DNA from: Rhytidiadelphus loreus
Lineage: Eukaryota; Streptophyta; Bryopsida; Hypnales; Hylocomiaceae
Assembly: GCA_947034895.1 (NCBI GenBank)
Contig: OX344765.1
Coordinates: 5,647,001 to 5,711,000, forward strand
Length of the DNA stretch: 64,000 bases
Reading direction: 5' to 3'
Position numbers and translations under genes: made by a program
The notes under the pieces: model-generated
The model's input: only the letters and a program-made list of their open reading frames with translations
What the model was told of the DNA's origin: nothing
The model's database searches: none
Shown here: piece after piece, positions 24,608-42,403 of the stretch
Layout of the letters: each line of letters opens with the position of its first letter
Numbering within the stretch: the stretch's first letter is position 1

Positions 24608-24839
24608 CTAGGTGATGGCGCAGGAAGTAGGGACCTCTGGGTAGCATCCATGAGGTTGCCAGTTCGATACCCCATGCCGACTTTGCTTGCGTAGTGGTGT
24701 AGTGTGTATTCCTCTTCTTGTGTCCTGACGGGACCTATGGCCTGTAATTCCAGTAACCTCTAGTTGCCATGGTTGTGTCGTGTCAATCCTAACTGCACCT
24801 CTTGAAGGTCGTATGTTTAAAAAAAAAAAAAAAAAAAAA
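24608..24839 (+). mobile_element. tRNA-derived SINE with poly(A) tail
   Basis: A box-A-like sequence (GATGGCGCAGGAAG at about 24614-24627) and a box-B-like sequence (CCAGTTCGATACC at about 24659-24671) have the spacing of a tRNA-type RNA polymerase III promoter. The body ends in 21 uninterrupted A residues (24819-24839). Its GC content exceeds that of the flanks. No convincing target-site duplication is visible. Confidence 0.65.
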
Positions 24840-27538
24840 TTGACATGGCTAACTTTGAAATTGATTTTCTTTCAAATCATAACTAATTTTTTCATCAAAC
24901 TTCTATGGGGACGTGTAATATGTTGCACACTACAACTTTCGTATCTACTTTTAGACTTTGTCCATTGATGCTTATGGTATGGTTGTTTGAATGATAACGT
25001 TTTAAAATTGTACTTAGTTTAGTCACACCCATGACTGTCGCCTTTGTGTGCTACTATGAGAGTGGTTTAATCCTCTTTGTGCAACCTTGGTTTATTTGAA
25101 GTGTTCAAATTTTTTATTTCTTTCACATGAACCAGTTGCATGCTTCGCCTAGACTTTTAGTATTATCTTTGGCTCAAAGAGAGTTCCTTAACAATCAGAA
25201 GACTGACATCATTAGGAGAAAATTGAACCCCAAAAGAGGCCGCTTTGTAATGCAAAAATTTGGATGGGAAGAGTATTCTCAACTCACTAGTTGGGCCAAG
25301 AATTGCATGATGAATTCAAAATTTTGTCATCATTATCCAATCCATCTCTACAATCTCATAAATTTGAGTGGGAAAAGCCTTCTCAACTCACTAATTAGGC
25401 CAAGAATTACATATTCAATTCAAAATTTTTCATCATTATCCAATCCATCTCCATAATCTCATAAATCTCATGATGGTTTTATCATGAAGGATGGAGCATA
25501 CGCCATGTGGTGGTTGTAATGAGGATATGGCCACCTTCGTACTCATTCAATTAGTATTAAAATTAGTAAGAAAACTCAAAGCCTTTTTGAGGGTTCGAAT
25601 TCTTCCTAATGTAAGTTTCAGGTTTACTCACACTAATCAACACATACACTCCCATTTGCCACAATGGATTTAGGTTCACTAGCTGCCATGTATCCAGAGA
25701 CCAGAAAAATTTGAAGGTAATTTAAAAAATATATTTTATCATGGTTTAATATTAAAATTTGACAGTAATATTATATATTGTGTTGGTTGAACTGATATTT
25801 TTCTGACTGTATCATTTTGGCCAGTTACTTGAAGGAATGCAAATTAATCGTGGTTGATGCTATTTGCACAAGTATCTTCACCAATCTTGGCAGCAATAAC
25901 AATTTGTATCTTTGTATCATAACCAAGGAAGGAAAAGGAAGGGAACATTTGGGTATGGTGGAGTCACCCATTCCCGATCAGGGACCAATAACCAACTTAT
26001 AGACTGACTTTATTTCCAACCATAGCTAGAATGTTTTGTTTTCTTCTTTTTAAAATTGGGACTAATAGATTCATGACACATGTCCCAAAGTAGTGAGTAA
26101 AAAAGTAGAAAGCATTTAATAAGACCATAGTTTTTCAGTGATTGGAATTCAAAGACTCTAGAGATTGGCAATGGGTTCGGAGCACTTTTTATCTTTCAAA
26201 ATTCATAGTAATTACAATTCAAGTGATAAAATTACCAAAGTTTTTGCAATCCCCGTCATTTCTATCCTTCCACCTCTGAAAATATTTGCTTCGTCCTGCG
26301 CTATTCCAATCATATCCAGAATTGCTTATTTGATCGGTTATAGGTGGCTTCACTATACCAAGGTGGAGTTTCTCCACCTTACACTAAACAAACACACCGC
26401 TATTCTATCAACCCAAGTTACACTACATGTACAAGTTGTACAAGTCCTGGAAGGGGATGCAAATGGAAGAGGAGTATGGTAGCCGACCCATACCTGATGA
26501 CCTCTTATACCCTACCTATAGACTGGTGTATTATCAACCATAGGTTGTTGTAGTTTTGTGAAGATGTTGCATAGTTCGAGGAGCAATTCTGGCTCATTAT
26601 AATTGGTTGCAAGGCTGTCAATATTGCAACCAACCCTTGGTCGATTTTGCAATGAGCCTATGGTTAGAAAATACAAAAGGTCTATATCACCATTGTAGGT
26701 TGAAGAAAATCTTTCACTAAAAAATTCATAGTAATTACATTTTTTGTAATAAAAGTTGAGCAAGACTATGCTTAAAAGAGAGACTCGACTTCATAGTTAC
26801 TTTTAGTGATATATTTGCATATTTGGAAGCATCCAAAGCAAGCATGGTTCACTTCATGAATTGCTTTGTTTTGGAAAATTTACAAAAAGTTGCAATTTCT
26901 GTTATTGTTGTCAATTTCAAAATAAGTCATGTTTTACAATTACACTGGAAACTTCGAGCGGTTTAGCAAGGGATAAAGTGGGATGTTTTAGGCCCCCCCA
27001 TCTCTCATTAACATCTCTATCCAAGCTCTATAGAATAGACATACCCAATTCAACAACTCACTCCAGACTCTCACTATTATGTCCCAAAGTAGTTGTATAT
27101 AGATGTGATAATAAGGACCTTCTTGTGATCCCAAATACTTCATTAATGTCAGTTCTTTACATGCAAAACTATTGATTGTCATGATGTTACATAACTCCAA
27201 TGATAACCACATCCATTTGGGGCATCTTGATTGTGACATTTAAAATGTCTAGGATGAATAGGTGATTGAATTAGGCTGCAAACAAAAGTCACTAGAAAAT
27301 TGCATTTCCAAACTCTACAAGGGGGCTGATACTTTGAGGAAAGAAGAATCACATTTTTTACCAATGAATTTGGTAACAAATTGGCAAGAATTGCAAGGGC
27401 CTACATCCGTAATGCAACCTAATTATGAGAAAGTGGTTGTGGCTGGGGAAAGTGAGCTTACTAAAGGTGGTTTGTGAACTAGTAGGGCTAACTTGTCTCT
27501 ATGGTTCCTACATTACTACATCCTTCTACAATAACTAG
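24840..27538. other. AT-rich spacer, no gene recognised
   Basis: Short open frames only, without family resemblance. It contains the 104-bp tandem duplication annotated separately. Confidence 0.4.
25258..25464 (+). repeat. Two diverged tandem copies of a unit of about 104 bp
   Basis: Both copies contain TTCTCAACTCACTA, GGCCAAGAATT, AATTCAAAATTTT and ATCATTATCCAATCCATCTC in the same order, with about 10-15 percent differences. Confidence 0.8.
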
Positions 27539-27680
27539 CACTACAAGAAAATGAGGGCATAAACGACTTGTCCACTATGACTTCACCAACAAAAATGATT
27601 GCAAAATAATCATTTTGCAGTCATTTTTGTAGGTGAAGTCATAGTAGACAAGTCGTATATGCCTTCATTTTCTTGTAGCG
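27539..27680. mobile_element. 142-bp CACTA-type foldback element forming a near-perfect hairpin
   Basis: Left end CACTACAAGAAAATGA, right end TCATTTTCTTGTAGCG. The two arms pair over about 70 bases with only about seven mismatches and almost no loop. The CACTACAAGAAAA end is the classic terminus of plant CACTA (En/Spm) elements. The last bases (GCG instead of GTG) carry one change. Transcripts would fold into a long hairpin, a known source of small RNAs. Confidence 0.85.
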
Positions 27681-28781
27681 TATACATATTTATATAGTGT
27701 AGAATGTCGAGAAATTAGCAAGGGGCAATCTAATTTCACTATTTTGTGTAGATACTCAAAGTAGAAGGGGTCAAGGTTTCATTAAGGGTCATTGAGAAGC
27801 AAAGTGTCCCAAATGATGCATAGCATGACATATCATTCCACAATCAACTTCACATCATCACCTATAGTGAATTCACGATTGCTCTTGGTATTGCACTGCC
27901 AAAGGCCCTTCCACAAAACTCATTGGAAGACAAACTACTATAGAAGACCTTCCCTTTCAACACAAAATTTGGAGGATAAATAGTTGCACTTTTGAGAGAT
28001 TCTTTGTCATTCATCGGCTAGGAAACGTCCTTCGCATCGTAGCAGCTAGGATATTGAGATGTAGCATTTCAATGCTTGTGCACGGGATTTTGGCGTTACA
28101 ACTCGGTGGTTGCCCATTCATACAATCAGAGTAATCAGAAATTTGGATTCCTCTTGCAATTATGTATTGGTGAGTTTCATTACATGTTAAGAATATTTGT
28201 GCCACTCCTCCAAAGATGCAGATTCCCCATTATGGCAGAATTGCTGCTAAAAACTAAAGTAGTTTCAGGAACACTAAAATGCATGAAATGCATCACCACC
28301 ACAAATATTCTGAAAATCTGTCACACTTCCCAACATTAGAAAATTCACAAACCACGACATCTGAATAACACATATCAAGCGAAGCATACCTCACAGTAAA
28401 GGAAAAGGCCAAGCTAAAAGTTCAGCAATCCCGTTGTCAAGTTGGATCAGATATACAATGATTATTCTAATTACAGCCGACAGTGCAAAAGTATCTGGAA
28501 CCCGCCACCACTGTTGGTTCCTCCTCCTAGGTGCACCAGGTTCAACCCAAACCCTGTAAATGGCTGAATTCCAACCGAAGATACTGTCAAAGAGAGGTCC
28601 TCATCGACCATCAAGTTTACTGGAATAATGCTGGCATAATGACAACATGAAAGCAACGCCTGGGGTCAACTCCCCTCTACTGCAATAGTAGGTGCCGACC
28701 ACAGCAAAGAGGAGTGTGTTTGATTGGGAGGACGAAACCCTGGACTTCTGCTGTCGCTAATCGATAGAACGGTGCCTTTCT
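27681..28781. other. Spacer and probable SDH1 3' untranslated region
   Basis: A degraded relative of the 9251-9479 element lies at about 27765-28045. Sequence from roughly 28380 to 28781 is GC-richer and directly follows the SDH1 stop codon on the minus strand, so it probably includes the 3' untranslated region. No separate gene seen. Confidence 0.4.
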
Positions 28782-34639
<5,858 letters not shown>

Positions 34640-35309
34640 GGTGATGACCGCTGGCCCCGATCAAAGAATACCAAAAACGAAAGATGAAAGACGAACGCAG
34701 GAAGGTGCGATTCCTGTAGCAAAGTGGCTTGCCAATTGTGAAACTAAAAGCTCCGGAAGAATGGAATCGAGGGATGGAAACTTAGATCCCCGAAGACGTC
34801 ACCGTGTCCTGCTTGTGTCGACGTCGACACAGTGACGATGAATGAGGACTGCGAGAAGATCTTTTAGGGTTTGGGTGAATTGGCATTCCTTCAGGGGGCG
34901 TGTGGCCGGCGTGGACACATTCCCTGCCATCATGTCATTTTCGGAGGAAATTACCCACAAATTGTGTCTGAAATTGTGACTTCGACACCGAGGCCTTGTC
35001 ACCAAATTCATCAACCTAAAAGCACGATGGTTCCTACAGTGAAAGCCTGCTCCGGTATTTTCGGGATGAAAGTGAACAGTAAACAAAAATATTCTCTTTG
35101 CCATAGTTGCAAATCAACGGCGGAAATGCAACTACGCCAAATATTTACTATTTCATCTTCAAAATACTCAGTACATTGACAACATCAATGATGAGATTCT
35201 TCTTACTTTCACACACTAGGAGACTTACCATTGTCTGGAAGATAACCCCTAAGGTGAAGGCATCCAAAAGCATTCCTGTAATTATTCATGTACCTTGAAC
35301 TGCCTCTTA

Positions 35310-35362
35310 ATGTGTCCTTCAAATGCCTACCTCTGATTTGCTGACGCATTTGAAGGACACAT
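35310..35362. repeat. Perfect 17-bp inverted repeat with 19-base loop
   Basis: ATGTGTCCTTCAAATGC at 35310-35326 pairs exactly with GCATTTGAAGGACACAT at 35346-35362. It lies about 670 bases upstream of the SDH1 start codon. Role unknown. Confidence 0.85.
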
Positions 35363-35620
35363 ACTTAATTGCAATTTGCTAACTACAGTACTGATTTTTG
35401 CAGATTTCAGTTTAAGGTCCACCTATGTGACAGTTTTAGTGGTCTAAGGAGCTGGCACTTTGAAAAATCATAGAAATTACGTACTACATCTGAAAAATCT
35501 AATTTTTTTTTTCAATATTCATGATTTTCACTTGCTAAAACTAGAAAAATATCATTTTTAGGAAAAAGTGTCTCCAAATATGCTGAATTGATTATATTGA
35601 CGTTTCTGGATGCTTTCACC

Positions 35621-35976
35621 TTATAGGATAGGACCAAGGCTTTTTTTCTGCAAAAAAACACACTCAAAATTGCCATTTCTATAGCAAAGAGTAAAATATA
35701 TTTGAATTTTTTTTGCACATCTAACTGTGGGATCTTACACCTAACTAATATGAGAATGTGTGGAAAAAATTTAATTTCAGTGGTCTAGGGAGCCGGCACT
35801 TTGAAAAATCATAGGGTTTAGGATTTAGGGGTTTAAGGGTTTATATTCCCACTAAGATAATCGTTTTTTCTATCTTCAAAAAAAGTTGCAAAAAATCATG
35901 ACAAAAGTTCAACCTATAGGTACATGTTCGAAATCCCATTTGTCTATTGAAGGGACAATGGTTCTTTAGGTGTTAA
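35621..35976. mobile_element. Internally deleted, inverted copy of the 53218-54140 element
   Basis: Read on the minus strand it starts TTAACACCTAAAGAACC and carries GACAAATGGGATTT and TTTTTGAAGATAGAAAAA. It ends with the blocks CCACACATTCTCATA and GCCATTTC...GCCTTGGTCCTAT. The order is the same as in the 923-bp element at 53218-54140, but the middle is missing. Confidence 0.6.
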
Positions 35977-35996
35977 TCCCTAAATGCCCAAGGCCT

Positions 35997-36225
35997 TTAA
36001 CCCCTTAACGCCTCAATCCTTTTTCAAATTTTGGCACATTTTTGCTTATATCTTTGTACAATAATACCATTTACCAAAATTTCATGAAATTGGGCATAAA
36101 AGAAGGTTGTCTTTTCAAGATTCAAGTGTTAAATTGGATGAATGAGAAACGAGTTGGATGAAAGAGCGCCTGCAAGCCCTCTGTTCATCGTCTAGAATAT
36201 AGATGTCGGAGCGCTTAAGGGTTAA
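35997..36225. mobile_element. 229-bp TTAA-flanked MITE
   Basis: Starts TTAACCCCTTAACGC and ends GCGCTTAAGGGTTAA. It directly abuts the preceding element of the same class, separated by about 20 bases. It is non-coding. Confidence 0.6.
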
Positions 36226-38573
36226 GGTATTGCACCTATAATTATCAATCTATCTAAAATGTAGCACCTACATTTGGACTACAGAGTGGTATTAAAATCT
36301 AGATATTAATGACACATAATGTACACAATTAGAATATGAGAGTCTTAAGGCATGTGCACCTAGAATTGACACTTGAAATGTGCATCGAACATTCATTTCA
36401 AATGGCAATTTGGGATTCTCATTTTGATTTTGGATACACTTACATACAATATTTTGAAATTTCATATTTTTTTTCATATAGTGTACAAATTATGCATCAT
36501 AAGGTGTGTTGGAATCCCCTTTCACTTGTTATTAAGATCTAATTAAAATGATTTATGTTTTGCAATAATAAATATGCTTCGTTGCTATTAGTGTTGACTG
36601 TAGGTGCACCAACCTTAATTTAATTCCAAAGGTTATACTACCTAAAACCATTGTACTAAAATTTTATTGATAGTCACCTATATTAATTGATTTAATTAAA
36701 ATGTTACAAATTTATATTCTTGATGAATGTTTTTACCAACTATGTTTTGTAGGAATCTTCGTCTTTGAATAGTATTGATATTTATATTCTTCTAGTAAGT
36801 ATGTAATATGATCAATACTAAATACATTTTTTAGTGTAGAATTTGTTTGACTTCCATTAGTTGTGTTTTGGAGAGCTTTGATTTCTTATTGAAACCATGG
36901 TAACTAATATTAGAAGATGTTGAATAATAATTTTCAAATACAAAATACAAATGTTATGAGAAGTTAACATTGTATAGGTATATTTTGCTAAAATTGTGCC
37001 ATAATTTCAATGTCTTCATATTCAACATTGTGCAACAAGCATCTTTTTTTTATTTGAATCCTTTCGAGCATCATTTTTGCATCAAGCTTGATTTTTAATA
37101 ATCATATCATAAATGTTTAAATAGCCAATAGTGGCCACTTCCACATCTATGAGAACCAAAATGAATCACTTGTGAGTTTTTTGGAAAATAATAAAATATA
37201 TCAACAAACAAAAAATATATAGTTTTAAATAATAAATATATATTTTAGAAATTAATATAATGGCAATTATTTAGGTTCTAAACCAAACTTTGTATTTTTT
37301 ATTTTGGTACTCATAGATAATTCCTAGAGTGCTTGAATTAAAAGTAAATATAAAATTTGTATTTGGCAAGCTTTTAGCATCTTACAATAGAGTTGATTGT
37401 AAAGTCATGTTCATACCATAGTTTGTGTATTATCATTTGAAAGCTTATTCTACAAAGCATTTGAATCCTAATCCAATTTAATTTTAGGGTGATTGACAAC
37501 AAGGCACAGTGGCATGCAATCTATTCACATTGAGTTGTGATCTTTCTAAATGAAGGTTTAGGTTCAACCCTTGCAAAAAGAAGGGATTCAATTCAAGTAT
37601 GCAACACTTGAATGTCAAAAAGCACAAAGGAATCTCTATCATTCCTAATCCAATGAACTATTTGTATGACAAAAAGTGAACTTGGCCATGTTGTTGAATT
37701 GTAGTGGAAATGCAATTTTTGACATGCAAAAGAAGATAGTTAGATGGGTCATGCATTAATCTTTAAACATTACAACTAGACTGAAGAGCTAACTTTTTAC
37801 TATAATATGAAAATTGTGACACTTAAGAATTAATTGTACACTTTCATTTGAAAAATGATAAAGATGGCATAAGGTCAATACACCCAAAAACAACACTATC
37901 TAGTGATGTTGTACATTTGATGCACCTACATGTAGGTCAAAACTACATAGTGTCATTTATAATAGTGTGTTGATTTTGGGTATACTTACCTTATTTGGTG
38001 CCATGTTCTAGGAGACTGCACTCTGATACCGAATCCCGATACCCGGACAGACCTGTGCATCAACCTAGTACCGCCAGTCTTAGCAGTTGTGAGCAAGCTT
38101 GTAGACGCACATTAACTTTTAGCCCCGTGAACCCCCAACCGAAGTTTCGTCTTGTCGATGCATCCATGTTCATAGTTTCGATGTTGAAATTCAAACAGGA
38201 TTTTTTTTCTTCTTTAGAAGCAGGAGGATTGAATCTCGAGGATTTGCAATCTCCTTACAAAATTCTTTTTAGGTGGTTCTGTGGTGAGTTCTGCGATTTT
38301 TGAGGAATAAGTGGAGTGCTCGTTCAATTTGTAAGACTTTTAGTTTCCATCATGAGCAGTTTTTAGTTTTTCATGAGTGGCGGAGTAGGGCTAGGGGAGC
38401 GGTGTTGTAGAATTTCGGTGAGAGTTTAGGGTTTGGATTTAGTGTCGTGATTTCGGTTGTAGCAACTTTTGGGGTTGTGGTGGAGGTATTGGTTTTGTGG
38501 ATGATGATGGAGGCTGCATTATGAAAGCAGTGGTTGGGAGTGCGGGTGGGGAGAGAGAGATTCAGAGGGGAAG

Positions 38574-40319
38574 ATGCTGCAGGAGACAGGGGACGCGGGT
38601 TCAGCGGCGATGGGCTCACCAGTGTCCCCCGAGCAAGTTCTCAAGACTCTCATGAATGATGGCCACTTCGATAGTTTGCGAATCAAGATTCTCAACCAGC
38701 TGAAGCAAAGTGTAAGAGAGGAATTGACCTATGATTGTCCTACTCTTTGATCTCTGTGGCGTCACATTTTGAACCCTAGGATGCTGGAGGCTGGATGCTC
38801 AGCCGTAACAACAATGCTGAAGCTAAGAGTAGGTATAGTCGTCCACAGGCTAGATATTATTCTTCAGAGTGCATATGCTTTTTGTTTCTCCAATTCTCTC
38901 GAAATTACTCAGAGCATTTACCTATTGTCGTCGACACAGTTTCATTTTGCTTTGGGCCATAATTTTGAATGTATCGACAGCGCGGACCTTGTAATTGTGT
39001 CTTTGAAGTGAGAGCATGTATTGTTTCGTTACACTCCAACCGTTTTAGCATTGTTCCAGAATCGTTATGAAAGTCCAAGTCAAGCGAATGAGAATCGCCT
39101 GGGTATATTGATTGTTGGTTTAGGGTTTTAGATATTTGTGGCCAGACATGTTCGCCGACGGATCAGAAGTAGATTTCGAATTTTGAATCGTTTTCGGTTG
39201 GCTGACAGCATACGGCAGCCAATTTGTTGAGACCGTTATTGTTGAAACCGTATGTTGCTTGTATGCCTATTGCAGGAAGAGATCAAAAATTATACATCAA
39301 CTCTTGTGGCAAGCAGTAAGGTACTTAACACCCCAGGAGCAGAGAATAAGAGTCGAAAGGAGTTGTTTGAAGCCTTGCGAAAAGAACTCGAGTAAGTCCT
39401 TTTTGTTTCTTATGGTACTTTCTCTATAAGTTTTGGCGGTTGGTTTGAGACCTGCATTGAGTCACTGTGACAGAACATATGTGAAGTAGATACTATTCCC
39501 ATCTTTGCTGAGACACGCAGGCTTAACGTACTTTAAAGAGAATATGAGGGTGATAGTGATAAACTCGCTCTCCAATATTAAAGGATACATTTTTTGAACA
39601 TTCGTAGAATATTTTGATAAAAGTTCATAATTGGAAGCCCTAAACTACCTATTTCTGTCATCTATAAGTTGTGGCCTCAATATGACGTAGAAAACGGGCG
39701 TATGTCCCGTAACGGTTACAATATCCTCTATCTTATCTGATGGATACAATGGAGAGTTTTCATGAGACTAAATCTCAGTATTTTACAAATTGATGCAATA
39801 ACGGCAAACCCTATGAACTTGTTGACGAACTCGACTGTTGGTATGTGATGACTTAATTTCTGCAGGGAACCGGTGCTTGAAAAAGCGTCTGTAGCTGCGT
39901 GGGGAATCATCCTCGACAAAGAGGGTGTTGGGAAAGAGATAGTGGAGAAGGTGGACGCTGTTTATGCACGGCTTAGTGGACATGATTCGTCAGATTCAAG
40001 TCCTCAAGTAGCAACACAGGGCCAAGAGCGTCCCGTAGTCGATACACGTTCATTGCCAGATCTTTCAATGCCGTCAACAAGTGCCAACGGCGGTCTGAAC
40101 CGGATGCATCCAAACCAAGTTTATCTCAATCAAGCGTATCCCCCCCAAAGGACACCCACCGATAGAGGCAACACTCCATGGAACGATGTCTCAGTCACTC
40201 CTGGACGACGAATGGGGACTGACAGGGGAAGTACTCCACGTACAGACATTTCTGGACCTCCACTTAGTGCTAGAAGAGTGCCCCAACCTGAGTATTATCA
40301 CGCTCCAGATCCTCAGTGA
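38574..40319 (+). CDS. BOD1/SHG1 (COMPASS Shg1) domain protein
   Basis: Exons 38574-38711, 39276-39391 and 39866-40319, all in phase, encode 235 residues. Residues about 18-115 match the BOD1/SHG1 pattern. A segment PEQVLKTLMNDGHFDSLR opens it, then NYTSTLVAS, SRKELFEALRKEL and a helix with the GxxxxIVEKV end typical of the family. Relatives are a yeast COMPASS H3K4 methyltransferase subunit and animal BOD1, which regulates PP2A at kinetochores; the plant role is unproven. The C-terminal 120 residues are low-complexity, rich in Pro, Ser, Arg and Asn. They include two copies of a motif of the form TDRGxTPxxDxS, likely phosphorylated or disordered. The start at 38574 follows an out-of-frame upstream ATG at 38521. 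The domain call is by pattern only. Confidence 0.75.
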
Positions 40320-41554
40320 TTGGATTGGAAGCCAGCTGTTGAATATTAGGGTTTTGATGCAGGAACGGGATATGCGATTCTTGAAGCCTATAGGAGTGGT
40401 TAGCTTTGTATTGTGAATTCCAGGAGCTAGTTTGGCCTGCAACGAGAAAGGCCATGCAGCTCTGTGACTTGTACCCACCGTGTGGCTTCGGAAGGATGGT
40501 TAGAAGAGCTGCATTCATTCACACTGCCAGGTCGAGTGAGGATTATTCCACAACCTGAGGCGGAGGGCGGGAGTCCGACGCCCAGTGGTGTAATTTGACA
40601 TTGTGCCCGAAGATTGTTGTCCAACCTTGTATTAACCTCATGGATCTTTTGTAATTTGTAAAGACTTCTTTTACATTGTTACTGTGCACAGTATGGTTAC
40701 GTGCAATGAACTCATAATGAGGACTTTCTATGCAATTACTGGTTCAGATTTGTATGGGATGAAAAGATCCAAGTGCTTACGTTTCTTAGTTCTTCTGTAG
40801 ACAAGAAGCGGAGCTGATATTAATCATAAGCTCGCCATTTATTGCTTCTTTTTTTGGTTGAATTTTGTTTTATGTTTTGGAGTTGAGGTGAGGTTGCCCA
40901 GACATTTGATCGGGAATGGTGAGACTCAGAACCTCTCCAGCGATGCTCCGAACACATCACCCCGTTAACAGTCACGAAAAGACACAACATTTGAGCAATT
41001 TGAGACGTCGAGTTGTTGGAAAACGAATACAAAACATAGAGAATTGGAAAATCGAAATAATAAAATGAGGCAAGCAACTTTGTGACTGATTGACATTGGA
41101 ATACTTAAAACGAAAACGAGAAGCAAGATTACACAAGATTTCTCATTGATTGATGACCAGCGGTATCTCTTAACTGTGAATCATCTGCTGCCTAGGAATA
41201 GTTCACTTTTCACCTTCTCTCAGACACTGAGATAGACGCTGCAAAGCTCAACGATCTACACTCCACGTATCTATCGTTTCACTAAGTGGAAGATTTGGTC
41301 TGCAACGTACAAACAATCCATGCTACTTCAGCATCCTTGCAAAAAATGGCAAGTAGGATTGATTGCATTCAAAAATCCAAAAAAATTCTTCGCACAGACG
41401 AAAACGACTTCAAGTTCAAAGATTTGACAACATTCAATAGAAATATTAGGGTTAGGGTTTTATCAGATCAACACGGGAACACCACACCGACCTCCTTGGA
41501 GGGGAGCAGCATGTTTGAGCTGCCCGCGTCCAACACTGCCCCCGAAGGAGGTTT
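40320..41554. other. 3' flank of the BOD1/SHG1-like gene and spacer
   Basis: Transcribed 3' sequence probably extends some hundreds of bases. The rest has only short, unsupported open frames. The junction with the Copia fragment at 41555 is abrupt. Confidence 0.4.
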
Positions 41555-42154
41555 CATTGGAATGGCATTAAACACCTTCTTCGTTATCTGAAAGGCATCA
41601 AAGACTTGGGATTATATTATTCTAGATTAGTAGATCCCAAATTGGTTGGATATGTTGATGCTAGCTACAAATTTGACCCTACAACATCAAAGTCTCAAAC
41701 AAGCTATGTTTTCTTACAACATAGAGCTGAAATATCTTGGAAATCAGTAAAACAAATAATAACTGCAACATCATCTAATCATGCAAAATTTTTTGCTTTG
41801 CATAAAGCATCTCGGAAATGCATTTGGTTGAAATCAATTAATAAATTTATCCAAACAAATTGTGAATTACCATATGATGATTCTCCAACTATCTTATATA
41901 AAGACAACAGTGCTTGTGTTGCACAAATGCAAGTGGGTTTTGTTAAAGGTGATCGAACTAAACATACTGATCCAAAATATTTTAGCTATACCCATGACTT
42001 GATTACAGATCAAGCACTTGAAATCAAGAAAGTTATATTAGTAGAGAATCTTGTGGATATCTTCACCAAAGCTCTTCCATTATCTACTCATTGTCAACTT
42101 ATTCATGGCATTGGAATGTGGCGACTCAATACTTTGGAACAAGAAATTGAATAG
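41555..42154 (+). pseudogene. Copia polyprotein, C-terminal (reverse transcriptase end and RNase H) fragment
   Basis: An uninterrupted 199-codon frame starts abruptly with HWNGIKHLLRYLKGIKDLGL, the family block that links reverse transcriptase to RNase H in Ty1/Copia polyproteins. It continues with LVGYVDASY, SQTSYVFLQHRAEISW, KDNSACVAQM and KHTDPKYFS, then VDIFTKALP before the stop. Variants from the usual KHIDIKYH block suggest ageing. Everything upstream (gag, protease, integrase, most reverse transcriptase) is missing, so it cannot encode a working element. Confidence 0.9.
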
Positions 42155-42403
42155 ATTTTATTATTATTGTAGAAACCTTTGATATTCTTCCATGGTTATT
42201 TTCCACTGGGTTTTACCATGAAAATGAATTGAAAAAGGTGTTATACTCTTTTTCCTTAATTTGTAGTTTTATCCTTAATTATAATCAAGGTTTTCCCGGA
42301 TAAGGTTTTAATGAGGCAACAACCGCTTATCCTGCAAGATTACGGGCAATAGCACATAGGACATTGTATATAATTTGATTTAATAATGTTGTGTCGAGTG
42401 TTA

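Larger units (their letters stand above)
34640..38573. other. Spacer between SDH1 and the BOD1/SHG1-like gene
   Basis: Divergent promoters would lie at its two ends. The SDH1 side (to about 35100) is GC-richer. The middle holds TTAA-flanked elements (35621-36225). A 39-base segment around GGTCTARGGAGCYGGCACTT is present at 35434-35473 and 35775-35813. Degenerate TTTAGGG-like motifs occur at 35814-35842. From 36300 to 37980 the sequence is AT-rich without a gene. Confidence 0.45.

Noticed and set aside
24655..24671. Box B sequence considered as a functional tRNA gene
   Set aside because: No acceptor-stem pairing or cloverleaf could be drawn around it. The poly(A) tail and length fit a SINE.
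35814..35842. TTTAGGG-like motifs considered as an interstitial telomere
   Set aside because: Only about four degenerate units, partly explained by the neighbouring TTAA-element ends, which also contain CCCTAAA.
41286..41591. 101-codon frame overlapping the start of the Copia fragment
   Set aside because: It is in a different frame from the RNase H sequence and has no recognisable content.
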